Shown: positions 25,832 to 35,432, counted from the stretch's first letter. The stretch: 64,000 bases of DNA from Sinosporangium album (GCF_900100605.1 NZ_FNCN01000006.1:236440-300439), one strand, 5' to 3'. Notes: generated from the sequence alone by a model not told the origin. Numbers and translations: made by a program.

Positions 25832-27577
25832 GTGCGTAAGGTCCTGATCGCCAACAGAGGCGAGATCGCGGTGCGGATCGCCCGCGCGTGCAAGGACGCC
25901 GGAATCTCCGGTGTGGCCGTCTACTCGGACCAGGACTTGGACGCGCTCCACGTCAAGGTCGCCGACGAGGCCCACGCGCTGGGAGGGCAGAGCCCGGCGG
26001 AGACCTATCTGAACGTCGACAAGCTCCTCCGGATCGCCCGCGAGACGGGGGCCGACGCCGTACACCCCGGCTACGGCTTCCTCGCGGAGAACGCCGACTT
26101 CGCCCAGGCCGTCATCGACGCGGGGCTGACCTGGATCGGTCCTCCGCCCTCCGCGATCACCGCGCTCGGCGACAAGGTGCAGGCCCGGCACATCGCCCAG
26201 GCCGTCGGGGCGCCGCTGGTCGCGGGCACCCCCGACCCCGTCTCCGGCGTCGACGAGGTCGTCGCGTTCGCCCAGGAGCACGGCCTGCCCGTCGCGATCA
26301 AGGCCGCGTACGGCGGAGGCGGGCGCGGCCTCAAGGTCGCCCGCACAATCGAGGAGATCCCCGACCTCTACGAGTCGGCCGTCCGCGAGGCCGTCACCGC
26401 CTTCGGGCGGGGCGAATGCTTCGTCGAGCGCTACCTCGACCGGCCGCGCCACGTCGAAACCCAGTGCCTCGCCGACTCCCACGGCAACGTCGTGGTCGTC
26501 AGCACCCGCGACTGCTCGCTGCAGCGCCGCCACCAGAAGCTGGTCGAAGAGGCCCCCGCGCCCTTCCTCAACGCCGAACAGATCGAGCTGCTCTACACCA
26601 GCTCCAAGGCGATCCTGCGCGAGGCCGGCTACGTCGGCGCCGGCACGTGCGAGTTCCTCGTCGGCCAGGACGGCACGATCTCCTTCCTTGAGGTCAACAC
26701 CCGGCTCCAGGTCGAGCACCCCGTGACCGAGGAGGTCGCCGGGGTCGACCTCGTCCGCGAGATGTTCAGGATCGCCGCCGGTGAGGAGCTCGGCTACGGC
26801 GACCCGGTGCTGCGCGGCCACTCCATCGAGTTCCGGATCAACGCCGAGGACGCCGGCCGGGGCTTCCTGCCCGCCCCCGGCAGCATCACCGCCATGCGCA
26901 CCCCCACCGGCCCCGGCGTACGGCTCGACGCCGGCTACGAGGCCGGCATGACCGTGCCGCAGGCGTTCGACTCGCTCGTCGCCAAGCTCGTCGTCACCGG
27001 GCGCACCCGGACGGAGGCGCTCGAACGCTCCCGCCGTGCCCTCGCCGAGTTCGAGATCGACGGCATGCCGACCGTCCTCCCCTTCCACCGGGCCATCGTC
27101 ACCGACCCGGCCTTCACCTCCGAGCCGTTCTCCGTCCACACCCGGTGGATCGAGACCGAGTTCGACAACACCATCGAGCCCTACGCCGGAGCCGTCGAGA
27201 CCGCCGAACCCGCCGAACGGGAGCGCATCACCGTCGAGGTCGGTGGCAAGCGCCTCGAAGTGGTGCTCCCCCAGGGGTTCGGCGCCGTGAGCTCCGCACC
27301 CAGCGCCAAGAAGCCCGCCCGGCGCGCCGGGGGCGGCGCCCGGAAGGCCGCCGTCAGCGGCGACGCCCTGGTCAGCCCCATGCAGGGCACCATCGTCAAG
27401 GTGGTCGCCACCGACGGCGACACCGTCTCCGAAGGCGACACCATCGTCGTGCTTGAGGCCATGAAGATGGAGCAGCCTCTCACCGCTCACAAGGCCGGCA
27501 CGATCACCGGCCTCGCCGCCGCCGTCGGCCAGACCGTCACCTCCGGTGCCGTCATCTGCGAGATCAAGGACGTCTGA
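25832..27577 (+). CDS. Biotin-dependent acyl-CoA carboxylase alpha chain
   Basis: 581 residues from GTG 25832 ([18 protein letters not shown]); an in-frame ATG at 25808 is an alternative. Biotin carboxylase N-terminal domain (about 1-112), ATP-grasp domain (about 115-320; the AAYGGGGRG glycine loop and [15 protein letters not shown] active-site segment), biotin carboxylase C-domain (about 335-440), and a C-terminal biotinyl domain with EAMKMEQPL, where Lys 544 would carry biotin. This is the AccA/PccA-type subunit that carboxylates biotin for acetyl- or propionyl-CoA carboxylase; the beta subunit is not in this window. A terminator follows. Confidence 0.93.
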   Translation: MRKVLIANRGEIAVRIARACKDAGISGVAVYSDQDLDALHVKVADEAHALGGQSPAETYLNVDKLLRIARETGADAVHPGYGFLAENADFAQAVIDAGLTWIGPPPSAITALGDKVQARHIAQAVGAPLVAGTPDPVSGVDEVVAFAQEHGLPVAIKAAYGGGGRGLKVARTIEEIPDLYESAVREAVTAFGRGECFVERYLDRPRHVETQCLADSHGNVVVVSTRDCSLQRRHQKLVEEAPAPFLNAEQIELLYTSSKAILREAGYVGAGTCEFLVGQDGTISFLEVNTRLQVEHPVTEEVAGVDLVREMFRIAAGEELGYGDPVLRGHSIEFRINAEDAGRGFLPAPGSITAMRTPTGPGVRLDAGYEAGMTVPQAFDSLVAKLVVTGRTRTEALERSRRALAEFEIDGMPTVLPFHRAIVTDPAFTSEPFSVHTRWIETEFDNTIEPYAGAVETAEPAERERITVEVGGKRLEVVLPQGFGAVSSAPSAKKPARRAGGGARKAAVSGDALVSPMQGTIVKVVATDGDTVSEGDTIVVLEAMKMEQPLTAHKAGTITGLAAAVGQTVTSGAVICEIKDV

Positions 27578-27585
27578 TTCCGCGC

Positions 27586-27623
27586 CCCGGCCGGTTCACC
27601 GCCCCTGCGGGCGACCGGCCGGG
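27586..27623 (+). terminator. Terminator after the carboxylase gene
   Basis: Ten-base arms (27586-27595 and 27614-27623, CCCGGCCGGT/ACCGGCCGGG) enclose an inner GC hairpin (CGCCC/GGGCG). It starts 9 nt after the stop. No U-tract, as usual in this genome. Confidence 0.7.
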
Positions 27624-27751
27624 CGTCCAGCTCACCGCCCTCACCCCCCGCGCCGGATCAAGAGCACCCCACAGCGATACGTAGTGTCACATTAAGCAGG
27701 GAACTTCTTGTATTGCTCATTCGTCCTTCCGACGAAGGAGGGCTTGTTGCC

Positions 27752-29083
27752 GTGAAGACCACCACTGCGGCGCGACGTGTGGGGGCAGCGCTCACTGCGC
27801 TACTTGCCGGACTGCTCGCGATCACCGCGTTGGCGCCCGCCGCCCACGCCGCCGCTCCGGATCCCGACACGATCGTGTCCGAGTGGAAACGCAACGGACA
27901 CTTTTACATTGACCCGTCGGTCCAGGCGCCGGAGAGCGCCGTGACCGACATGCGCGAGGCCGCCGCCAAGGCGAGCACCGTCTACCTCGCCGTCCTGCCC
28001 GCCAAGTCGGTCAACACCAATGAGGCCAAGACCTTCCTGACCTCGCTCAGTGACAAGGTAGGCGGCGAGAACACCGTCGGCGTCATGGTCGGCCAGACGC
28101 TCATCGCGCACACCTCGATCCCCGACGTGAACGTCGACAGGCTGATCCGGGACGCGCGGCGGACCAGCGGCACCGCCGCGGACAAGGTGGCGGCCTTCAT
28201 CGGATCCGCCGAGGCCGCGGGCACCGGCAAGGCGCCCCCTGAGGGCGCCTCGGCACCCTCCTCCGGCGGCGGCTCCGGCCTCGGAGCCCTCATCGCCCTC
28301 GGCGCGCTGGCCCTGGTCGGCGGCGGTGGCTACTTCCTCTACTCGCGCGGCAAGAACAAGAAGCAGGCCGCCCTTGAGGCCGCCCAGCTCTCCGCCGTCA
28401 AGAAGACGGTCGAGGAGGACGTGACCAAGTTCGGTGAGGAGATCACCGACCTGGACACCGAGGTGCGTCTGCTCGGGGCCGGCGCCGAACACCAGCACGA
28501 CTGGCAGCACGCCCTCGACTCCTACGAGAAGGCCAAGTCCGAACTGGCCGCCGTCAAGCACGCCCAGGAGATCAGGAACGTCACCACCGCGCTGGAGGAC
28601 GGACGCTACGCCCTCGCCTGTGTGAAGGCCAGGGTCGAGCACCGCCCCCTCCCCGAGCGGCGCGCGCCCTGCTTCTTCAACCCGCAGCACGGCCCGTCCG
28701 CCCGCGACGTCCGCTGGGCGCCGCCCTGCGGCACCGTGCGCGACGTGCCCGCCTGCGCCGCCGACGCCGAGGCCATCGAACGCGGTTTCGACCCGCAGAT
28801 GCGCACCGTCATGGTCAACGGCGAGCGCCGCCCCTACTGGGAGGCCGGCCCGGCCTACCAGCCGTACGCCTCGGGCTACTACGGCGGCTTCGGCGACGTC
28901 ATGAGCATGATGCTCGTCGGCACGATGCTCGGCAGCATGATGGGCGGCTGGGGTTACGGAGGCTACGGCGCGGGCTACGACGCCGGATACGAGCAGGGCC
29001 TCGACGCCGGAGGCGGAGACTTCGGCGGAGGTGACCTCGGCGGCTGGGGCGACTTCGGCGGCGGAGACTTCGGAGACTTCTAG
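27752..29083 (+). CDS. Single-pass membrane protein, unknown
   Basis: 443 residues from GTG 27752 with GAAGGAGG 9-10 nt upstream. Signal peptide (about 1-35), an extracytoplasmic domain of about 130 residues (ASTVYLAVLPAKSV and GVMVGQTLIAH, which resembles a TPM-type fold), a Gly/Ser linker, one membrane helix (about 185-210), then a cytoplasmic part with a DWQHALDSYEKAKSEL helical module, a Cys-rich segment (CFFNPQHGPSARDVRW, CGTVRDVPACAADAEA) and a Gly/Asp/Phe-rich tail. It lies in tandem with a pentapeptide-repeat protein that shares the helical module. Function unknown. Confidence 0.8.
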   Translation: MKTTTAARRVGAALTALLAGLLAITALAPAAHAAAPDPDTIVSEWKRNGHFYIDPSVQAPESAVTDMREAAAKASTVYLAVLPAKSVNTNEAKTFLTSLSDKVGGENTVGVMVGQTLIAHTSIPDVNVDRLIRDARRTSGTAADKVAAFIGSAEAAGTGKAPPEGASAPSSGGGSGLGALIALGALALVGGGGYFLYSRGKNKKQAALEAAQLSAVKKTVEEDVTKFGEEITDLDTEVRLLGAGAEHQHDWQHALDSYEKAKSELAAVKHAQEIRNVTTALEDGRYALACVKARVEHRPLPERRAPCFFNPQHGPSARDVRWAPPCGTVRDVPACAADAEAIERGFDPQMRTVMVNGERRPYWEAGPAYQPYASGYYGGFGDVMSMMLVGTMLGSMMGGWGYGGYGAGYDAGYEQGLDAGGGDFGGGDLGGWGDFGGGDFGDF

Positions 29084-29119
29084 CCCTTCGCCCCGCCTCG
29101 CACAGGCCGGGAAGCTCAC

Positions 29120-29152
29120 AGGCCGGTGGGTGCTTCAAGCACCCACCGGCCT
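29120..29152 (+). terminator. Strong hairpin terminator
   Basis: Two 16-nt arms are perfect complements (29120-29135 and 29137-29152) with a single central C. It sits 36 nt after the membrane-protein stop. The GGCCGGTGGGTGCTT arm is very stable, so it should separate this gene from the pentapeptide-repeat gene. Confidence 0.85.
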
Positions 29153-29264
29153 TCGCGTGCGCGCCTCGAACGCCCGACATGGGAGTGACCGTTGAGGCAA
29201 GGGGTGCTCAAGCGGCGATCAAAAATGCCTGGCACACTCGGAGGCGGTCCGAGGAGGCTCCCCG

Positions 29265-30698
29265 TTGCGTCGTTCCACTCCCCGCCGTATCACCCCCCGC
29301 CGTTCCACCAGCCCCCGGCGTACGGTCACCCGCACACCGGCGGTGACCACAACCCTGACCACGGCCCTGACCACGGCCCTGACCACGGCCCTGACCACGG
29401 CCCTGACCATGTGCGTCGGCGCGGCGTCTCTCCTGCTGGGCGCACCGGCCACCCTCGCCGCGCCGTCCAGCCTCGCCACGCCGTCCGCCCGCGCCACGCT
29501 CCCGGGCACGGTCGGCGCGCCCGCGCATGCCGTACGGCTCCAGCCCGCGGGCCTGAGCGCCGCGGCCCGCCCCTGCCGCCCCGGGGAGGGCCTCGACCTC
29601 CGGGGACGCGACCTCAGGCGGGGTGTGCTCCCGCGCAGCCTGCGCTGCGCCGACCTGACCAACGCCAAGCTCGACGGGGTCAGTCTCCTCCAGAAGGACA
29701 TGACGGGGGCCATTCTCCGGGGCGCGTCGCTGAAGGAGGCCGACCTGACCCAGGCCACGGTCACGTACGCGGATCTGCGGGAGGCGAACTTCACCGACGC
29801 CGACCTCGGCCAGATGCACGCGGACCGGTCGGATGCCCGCAAGGCCATCTTCACCGACGCGGAGGCGGGTCAAGCACAGTTCCAGCACGCGAAGCTGGGC
29901 GGGGCGCGGTTCGTCCGCACAGTGCTCACCCAGGCCACCCTGGTCAACGCCTCGCTGGCCGGAGCAGACCTGCGCAATGCCGTGCTCGGCCAGATCAAGG
30001 GCCGCAAGGCCGACTTCACCGGCGCACGCCTGCATGAGGCCAAACTGGGTCAGGCCCAGCTTCTCAACGCCACCTTCACCAACGCCGACCTGCGCGAAAC
30101 CGACTTCACCATGGCCGACCTCGACGGGGCGCCGTTCACCGGGGCGAACGTCCAGGACGCCTCGTTCACGATGGCCGACGACCTCGACCTCACCGGCGCC
30201 ACAGGCACCCCCAAGAACGTGCCCGACGACGCCAAGGGCGCACCGTCACCCACGCCGACCAAGGTGGTCCGCCCCACGCGGCCGACCGTGCCGCAGCTCT
30301 CCGTGGAACACCCGGCCGACCGGGACTCAGGCCCGTCCATCGGTCTGATCATGGTCATCGTGGGCGCCGCCGGGCTGACCCTCACCAGCGGCCTGTGGGC
30401 GGCGGCCCACCGCCGCCACGGCCGCGACAACGCCGTCTTCGCCCTCGCCTACCGGACCACCGAGGACGACGTCATCGCCCTCGGCCGCCGCATCGAGGCC
30501 ATGGACCGCGGCCTCCGCTCCGCCGGCCGCTTCCCCACGCCCCACGGCGAGCGCGATTGGCAGCAGGCCCTGGACGCCTACCAGGCCGCCCTCAGCCTGC
30601 TCACCAACGCCACCACGTCCGAGGAGCTGGCCTACATCGCTCATGCCGTACACAACGCGCAGAGCGCGCTCCAGCGCCTGTCCCCCGGCCACGCGTGA
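29265..30698 (+). CDS. Membrane-anchored pentapeptide-repeat protein
   Basis: 477 residues from TTG 29265 with AGGAGG upstream. A basic Arg-rich start is followed by an unusual LTTALTTALTTALTTALT stretch that replaces a normal signal-peptide core. The middle (about 105-310) is a pentapeptide-repeat helix (A(D/N)LxxA pattern: ADLTNAKLDG, ADLREANFTDADLGQ, ADLRNAVLGQ). One membrane helix (GLIMVIVGAAGLTLTSGLW) follows, then a cytoplasmic tail with DWQQALDAYQAALSLL, similar to the tail of the preceding membrane protein. Pentapeptide proteins can mimic DNA or mediate protein contacts; the role here is unknown. Confidence 0.83.
   Translation: MRRSTPRRITPRRSTSPRRTVTRTPAVTTTLTTALTTALTTALTTALTMCVGAASLLLGAPATLAAPSSLATPSARATLPGTVGAPAHAVRLQPAGLSAAARPCRPGEGLDLRGRDLRRGVLPRSLRCADLTNAKLDGVSLLQKDMTGAILRGASLKEADLTQATVTYADLREANFTDADLGQMHADRSDARKAIFTDAEAGQAQFQHAKLGGARFVRTVLTQATLVNASLAGADLRNAVLGQIKGRKADFTGARLHEAKLGQAQLLNATFTNADLRETDFTMADLDGAPFTGANVQDASFTMADDLDLTGATGTPKNVPDDAKGAPSPTPTKVVRPTRPTVPQLSVEHPADRDSGPSIGLIMVIVGAAGLTLTSGLWAAAHRRHGRDNAVFALAYRTTEDDVIALGRRIEAMDRGLRSAGRFPTPHGERDWQQALDAYQAALSLLTNATTSEELAYIAHAVHNAQSALQRLSPGHA
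29353..29411 (+). repeat. 12-bp in-frame repeat in the signal region
   Basis: Four perfect copies of CCCTGACCACGG (29353-29400) plus a partial fifth. They encode repeated Leu-Thr-Thr-Ala in the export signal of the pentapeptide-repeat protein, so changes in copy number would lengthen or shorten that segment in frame. Confidence 0.97.
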
Positions 30699-30710
30699 CC
30701 GGGGACCGGG

Positions 30711-32105
30711 CTACAGGCCGCCGTTCGGGACGGGCTGCATCAGGCGGCGCGCCGCCTCGGTGATGGAGCCGCTCATCGACGGGTAGACGGCGAAGGTGTG
30801 GGCCAGTTGGTCGACGGTGAGGCGCTGCTGGACCGCCACCGACACGGCGAGGATCAGCTCGGACGCGCTCGGCGCCACCACGACGCCACCGAGCACGATG
30901 CCGGTGTGGGGGCGGCAGAACAGCTTGATGAAACCGTCGTTGAACCCCTGCATCTTGGCCCGCGCGTTGGTGGCCAGCGGCAGTTTGACGACGTTGGCCT
31001 CCACCTCGCCGCTTTCGATGGCGCGCTGCGCCACGCCGACGGCGGCGATCTCGGGGTCGGTGAAGATGTTGGAGGCGACGGTCGCGAGCCTGAGCGGCTG
31101 AACGGCCTCGCCGAGCGCGTGCCAGACGGCGATGCGGCCCTGCATGGCGGCCACGGAGGCCAGCATGAGCACGCCGGTGCAGTCGCCGGCGGCGTAGACG
31201 CCGGGGGCGGAGGTGCGGGAGACCTTGTCCACCTGGATGAAGCCGCCCTTGTCGAGGGTGACTCCGGCCTCCTCAAGGCCGATGCCGGCGGTGTTGGGCA
31301 CCATGCCGACGGTCATGAGGCAGTGGGTGCCCTCGGCGGTGCGCCCGTCTTCGAGGGTGACGACGACACCGTCGGCGGTGCGTTTGACGGAGGCCGCCCG
31401 GGAGCGGCCCATGACGTTCATGCCCCGCCTGCGGTAGACCTCTTCGAGGACCTCGGCGGCGTCGGCGTCCTCGTTGGGCATCATGCGGTCGCGGCTCGAC
31501 ACGAGCGTGACCTGGGAGCCGAGGGAGCGGTAGGCCCCGGCGAACTCGGCGCCGGTGACACCGGACCCGACCACGATGAGGTGCTCGGGCAGGGCGTCGA
31601 GGTCGTACATCTGCCGCCAGGTGAGCACCCGTTCGCCGTCGGGCTCGGCACCCTGGAGGATGCGCGGGGTGGCTCCGGTGGCCACGATGACCACGTCGGC
31701 GCGGATGGTGCGGTCGCCCGCACGCACGACCTGCGGGTCGACGAGGCGACCGCGGGCTTTGACGATCTCGACGCCTTCGGCGGCGAGGCGGGAGGCGATG
31801 TCGGCCGACTGCGCCTGGGCGAGCTCCTTGACCCGGGTGTTGACGAGCGGCATGTCGGCGTAGACGCCGCCGACGTCTCCGTCTGGCCCGCCGGTGAAAT
31901 AGACGCCGAGGGAGGCCGCGTCGAGGAGTGCCTGCTTGCGGACAGAGGTCGCGATCAGCGTCTTGGAGGGCACGCAGTCGGTGAGGACGCACGCGCCGCC
32001 AGGCCCGTCCTCCTCGACCACCGTGACCTGTGCGCCGAGTTGCGCGGCGACCAATGCCGCTTCGTAGCCTCCTGGCCCTCCACCTATGATCACGATCCTT
32101 GTCAC
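30711..32105 (-). CDS. lpdA: LpdA-like NAD(P)H-quinone oxidoreductase
   Basis: 464 residues. FAD-binding GGGPGGYEAALVA near the N-terminus, a CxxxxC pair (GGACVLTDCVPSK), NAD(P)-binding VVGSGVTGAEFAGAY (about 180), YAAGDCTG (about 315) and a C-terminal dimerisation domain ending in SGSITEAARRL. This is the pyridine nucleotide-disulfide oxidoreductase family. The lineage with VLTDCVPSK resembles mycobacterial LpdA, a quinone reductase rather than a lipoamide dehydrogenase. Both Cys are present here, so a disulfide activity cannot be excluded. Confidence 0.88.
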   Translation of the reverse strand: MTRIVIIGGGPGGYEAALVAAQLGAQVTVVEEDGPGGACVLTDCVPSKTLIATSVRKQALLDAASLGVYFTGGPDGDVGGVYADMPLVNTRVKELAQAQSADIASRLAAEGVEIVKARGRLVDPQVVRAGDRTIRADVVIVATGATPRILQGAEPDGERVLTWRQMYDLDALPEHLIVVGSGVTGAEFAGAYRSLGSQVTLVSSRDRMMPNEDADAAEVLEEVYRRRGMNVMGRSRAASVKRTADGVVVTLEDGRTAEGTHCLMTVGMVPNTAGIGLEEAGVTLDKGGFIQVDKVSRTSAPGVYAAGDCTGVLMLASVAAMQGRIAVWHALGEAVQPLRLATVASNIFTDPEIAAVGVAQRAIESGEVEANVVKLPLATNARAKMQGFNDGFIKLFCRPHTGIVLGGVVVAPSASELILAVSVAVQQRLTVDQLAHTFAVYPSMSGSITEAARRLMQPVPNGGL

Positions 32106-32260
32106 CGTCCCATTGTCCCGTATACGGGGCTTCCCCCCGCCCCCGGGGGCTCAAGGCGGGCGCGCTTTTTCTCAACCGCGCAGGAGGGGGCGAGTTTCGT
32201 ACCGAATCTCGTAGGAACCCGGGGAGTATCGGCGATGGCGCGACGCTAGGCTTTGGTGCC

Positions 32261-32710
32261 GTGCCTGTTTACGCCTCCTACGGCAGCAACATGGACCCCA
32301 AGCAGATGGCCCAGCGCGCGCCGCACTCCCCCATGCGTGGGACGGGGTGGCTGCAGGGCTGGCGTCTGACCTTCGGAGCTGAGGACGTCGGGTGGGAGGG
32401 CGCGCTCGCCACGATCGTGGAAGATCCCGGCGAACAGGTCTTCGTGGTGCTCTACGACGTCCCCGAATGGGATGAGGCGTCCCTCGACCAGTGGGAGGGC
32501 GGCGCCCTCCTTCACCACAAGGTGCGGCTGCGCGTCCAGACCCTTGAGGGCGAGGTCGTCGCCTGGTTCTACGTGCTCGACGACTACGAAGGCGGTATGC
32601 CCTCCGCCCGCTACCTCGGCATCATCGCCGACGCGGCCGAGAAGGCGGGGGCGCCCGACGACTACGTGAAGGAGCTGCGAGGCCGCCCCTGCACGTCGCT
32701 GGGCGACTGA
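32261..32710 (+). CDS. Gamma-glutamylcyclotransferase-like protein
   Basis: 149 residues from GTG 32261. YASYGSNM at the N-terminus is the GGCT signature (phosphate-binding YGSN), followed by GWLQGWRLTF and a catalytic-like Glu region (QWEGGALLHHKV). The family releases 5-oxoproline from gamma-glutamyl compounds. There is no ribosome site; TAGGCT at 32247-32252 lies 8 nt before the GTG, so a leaderless transcript is likely. Confidence 0.82.
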   Translation: MPVYASYGSNMDPKQMAQRAPHSPMRGTGWLQGWRLTFGAEDVGWEGALATIVEDPGEQVFVVLYDVPEWDEASLDQWEGGALLHHKVRLRVQTLEGEVVAWFYVLDDYEGGMPSARYLGIIADAAEKAGAPDDYVKELRGRPCTSLGD

Positions 32711-32711
32711 C

Positions 32712-32767
32712 CAGGCCCGGCTGAGCAGGCCCGGCTGAGCAGGTCCCTCTGAGCAGGCCCGGCTGGG
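32712..32767 (+). repeat. 14-bp intergenic tandem repeat
   Basis: Four copies of CAGGCCCGGCTGAG (two perfect, then variants at 32740 and 32754) directly after the cyclotransferase stop. Not in a gene. Confidence 0.93.
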
Positions 32768-32876
32768 CGGCCTCCGACCGGGCGGGCCCGGCGGCGACGT
32801 CGGGGCCTCAAAGCCCCGACCTGCGCGGAGTCCCTGAAAGTCCGATTCGCAGCTCCGCGCTGTAACCTCATTTGTC

Positions 32877-33680
32877 GTGAGCAGAGACGCATATGCCCTC
32901 GCCAAAGACGCCGCCGCCGCGCTGACCGCCGCCGTCGGGGTCGACTCCTTCGACGTGGCGCTCGTGATGGGCTCCGGATGGGTGCCGGCGGCAGAGCCGA
33001 TCGGGCGCACGGTCGCCCAGGTGGAGATGTCTTCCCTGCCCGGCTTCGCCCCGCCGGCCGTGGCGGGCCACAGCGGCATGATCCGCGTGGTGGAGACCGC
33101 CGCGGGCAAGCACGCGTTGCTCTTCCTCGGACGCACCCACCTCTACGAGGGCAGGGGCGTCGAGCCGGTGGTCCACGGTGTGCGCACGGCTCTCGCCGCC
33201 GGCGTCGGCACCTTCGTGCTCACCAACGCCGCGGGCGGCCTGCGCCCGGAGACGCAGAAGGTCGGCGACCCGGTGCTGATCAGCGACCACATCAACATGA
33301 CCGGGGCGAACCCCCTCACCGGCACGACCTTCATCGACCTGACGGACGTCTACACCCCGCGCCTGCGCGCCCTGGCCCGCGAGCTCGACCCCTCCCTGAG
33401 CGAAGGCGTCTACGTCGCGTTCCGCGGCCCCACCTACGAGACCCCGGCCGAGATCCGCATGCTCCGCACGCTCGGCGGCGACCTGATCGGCATGTCCACG
33501 GTGCTTGAGGCCATCGCCGCCCGCGAGGGCGGCGCCGAGATCCTCGGCGTCTCCCTGGTCACCAACCCTGGCGCCGGCCTCGTCGGCGAACCCCTGAACC
33601 ACGCCGAGGTGCTCGAAGTGGGCCGGGCCACCGCCTCCCGCATGGGCGTGCTGCTCGCCAAGATCGTGGACAGGCTCTGA
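32877..33680 (+). CDS. punA: Purine nucleoside phosphorylase
   Basis: 267 residues, the size of trimeric (low-molecular-mass) PNP. MGSGWVPAAEP, GRTHLYEG, TNAAGGL, FRGPTYETPAEIRML and GMSTVLEAIAA are the family motifs for phosphate, ribose and base binding, and NPGAG follows. It cleaves inosine and guanosine to base plus ribose-1-phosphate. TAACCT lies 8 nt before the GTG start, mirroring the leaderless promoter of the previous gene. A phosphohexomutase, able to process the sugar phosphate, follows by 20 nt. Confidence 0.93.
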   Translation: MSRDAYALAKDAAAALTAAVGVDSFDVALVMGSGWVPAAEPIGRTVAQVEMSSLPGFAPPAVAGHSGMIRVVETAAGKHALLFLGRTHLYEGRGVEPVVHGVRTALAAGVGTFVLTNAAGGLRPETQKVGDPVLISDHINMTGANPLTGTTFIDLTDVYTPRLRALARELDPSLSEGVYVAFRGPTYETPAEIRMLRTLGGDLIGMSTVLEAIAAREGGAEILGVSLVTNPGAGLVGEPLNHAEVLEVGRATASRMGVLLAKIVDRL

Positions 33681-33700
33681 CTCCAGTGCGGGGGACCCCC

Positions 33701-35413
33701 ATGAACGACAAGGCCGAGCTCGTACGGCGTGCGCGCGCGTGGCTCGCCCAGGACCCCGACCCGGAGACCCGGGCCGAGCTGGCCGCGCTCCTCGACGCCG
33801 GAGGCGACGCCTCCGACCGGTCCGGCGCCTCCGCGCTGGCCGACCGGTTCGCCGGGAAACTGGAGTTCGGTACGGCGGGGCTGCGCGGAGAGCTGGGCGC
33901 GGGCCCGAACCGCATGAACCGCGTGACCGTCATGCGCGCCGCGGCGGGACTCGCCGCGGTGCTGAGCCCGGGTGACCTTGTCGTCGTCGGCTACGACGCC
34001 CGGCACAACTCCGACGTGTTCGCCCGGGACACGGCCGCCGTGCTGACCGGCGCGGGGCTGCGCGTGGCGCTCATGGGCGGGCATTGGCCGACGCCTGTGC
34101 TGGCTTTCGCCGTACCGCATCTGGGGGCGGCGGCGGGGGTCATGGTCACGGCGTCGCACAACCCCCCGAGGGACAACGGATACAAGGTCTACTGGGGGGA
34201 CGGCGGGCAGATCGTGCCGCCGCTCGACACGCTGATCTCCGAGGCGATCGACGCGGTCGGCCCGGTGGACAAGCTGCCCCTCGGGGACGGCTGGCGGACG
34301 CTGTCGGACGCCGACATCGTGGAGCCTTACCTGTCGGCGGTCCTGGCCCTGCCGATCGGCCTACCGGTCGGCCTACCGGTCGGCGCGGCCAGGGATGCCA
34401 GGGATGCCAGGGATGTGAGCGTCGTCTACACCCCCATGCACGGGGTCGGCGGCGCGATCGTGATGCGCGCCTTCGCGCGTGCGGGGTTCGCCGCGCCGGC
34501 GGTGGTGGCCGAGCAGTTCACCCCGGACCCCGACTTTCCCACCGTGGCCTTCCCCAACCCGGAGGAGCCCGGCGCGATGGATCTCGCTCTCTCCCTCGCG
34601 GGCGGGAGCGAGGCCGATCTCGTGCTGGCCAACGACCCGGACGCCGACCGCTGCGCCGTGGGGGTGAGGGCCGCCGACGGGACCTACCGGATGCTGACCG
34701 GGGACGAGGTCGGGGGGCTGCTCGCCGAGCACGTGCTCAAGCACACGCGCGGGGCCGACCGCGTGGTGGCGTGCAGCATCGTGTCCAGTTCCCTGCTGTC
34801 GGCGATCGCGGCGGACCACGGGGTGCGTTTCGCCGCCACGCTGACCGGGTTCAAGTGGATCGTGAAGGCGGCCGGCGAGGGTGAGCGGCTGGTCTACGGC
34901 TACGAGGAGGCCCTCGGGTACAGCGTCGGGTCCGATGACGGCCTCGCCGTACGCGACAAGGACGGCATCGGGGCGGCCCTGACCGTCGCGGGCATGGCCG
35001 CGACGGCCGAACGCGAGGGGCGCACGCTGCTCGACCTGCTCGACGACCAGGCCAGGAGGTACGGCTTGCACGCGACGGGCCAGCTCTCCCTCCGCGTGAG
35101 CGACCTGTCCCTCATCGCCGCGGCGATGGCCCGGCTGCGGGCCGCTCCCCCGGCCTCTCTCGGCGGCCGAGCCGTCGAGTCGGCCGAGGACCTGGCCCTG
35201 GGCGCGGGCGGCCTGCCGCCCACCGACGGGCTGCGCTACCGCCTGGAAGGCGGCGCCCGCGTCATCGTGCGGCCCTCGGGCACCGAGCCGAAGCTCAAGT
35301 GCTATCTGGAGGTCGTCGTCCCCGTGACGGGGTCTGTCGCGGAGGCGCGCACCCGCGCCGAGGAGCACCTCGCCGCCCTCCGTGCCGACCTCGCCCCCGC
35401 CCTCGGCCTGTGA
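33701..35413 (+). CDS. Phosphopentomutase/phosphohexomutase
   Basis: 570 residues from ATG 33701 (purine-rich GGGGGAC upstream; GTG 33686 lacks one). Active-site phosphoserine loop VTASHNPPRDNGYK, metal loop DPDADRCAVG, sugar loop YGYEEALGYSVG and phosphate loop RPSGTEPKLKCYLE are all present. Length and motif set fit the PMM/PGM-type enzymes that act on hexose or ribose phosphates. Co-location with punA suggests conversion of ribose-1-phosphate to ribose-5-phosphate (inference). Two in-frame repeats, (LPVG)x2 and (ARD)x3, lie at about 220-240. Confidence 0.92.
   Translation: MNDKAELVRRARAWLAQDPDPETRAELAALLDAGGDASDRSGASALADRFAGKLEFGTAGLRGELGAGPNRMNRVTVMRAAAGLAAVLSPGDLVVVGYDARHNSDVFARDTAAVLTGAGLRVALMGGHWPTPVLAFAVPHLGAAAGVMVTASHNPPRDNGYKVYWGDGGQIVPPLDTLISEAIDAVGPVDKLPLGDGWRTLSDADIVEPYLSAVLALPIGLPVGLPVGAARDARDARDVSVVYTPMHGVGGAIVMRAFARAGFAAPAVVAEQFTPDPDFPTVAFPNPEEPGAMDLALSLAGGSEADLVLANDPDADRCAVGVRAADGTYRMLTGDEVGGLLAEHVLKHTRGADRVVACSIVSSSLLSAIAADHGVRFAATLTGFKWIVKAAGEGERLVYGYEEALGYSVGSDDGLAVRDKDGIGAALTVAGMAATAEREGRTLLDLLDDQARRYGLHATGQLSLRVSDLSLIAAAMARLRAAPPASLGGRAVESAEDLALGAGGLPPTDGLRYRLEGGARVIVRPSGTEPKLKCYLEVVVPVTGSVAEARTRAEEHLAALRADLAPALGL
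34357..34414 (+). repeat. Two short in-frame repeats in the mutase
   Basis: Two perfect copies of CGGCCTACCGGT (34357-34380) and three of GCCAGGGAT (34388-34414). They add Gly-Leu-Pro-Val and Ala-Arg-Asp units. Confidence 0.96.
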
Positions 35414-35432
35414 TCCGGCCCCGGGACCGTGG

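Noticed and set aside
25676..27490. 604-residue minus-strand frame
   Set aside because: Shadow of the carboxylase gene, which has full biotin carboxylase motifs on the plus strand.
30798..32249. 483-residue plus-strand frame
   Set aside because: Shadow of the LpdA-like gene.
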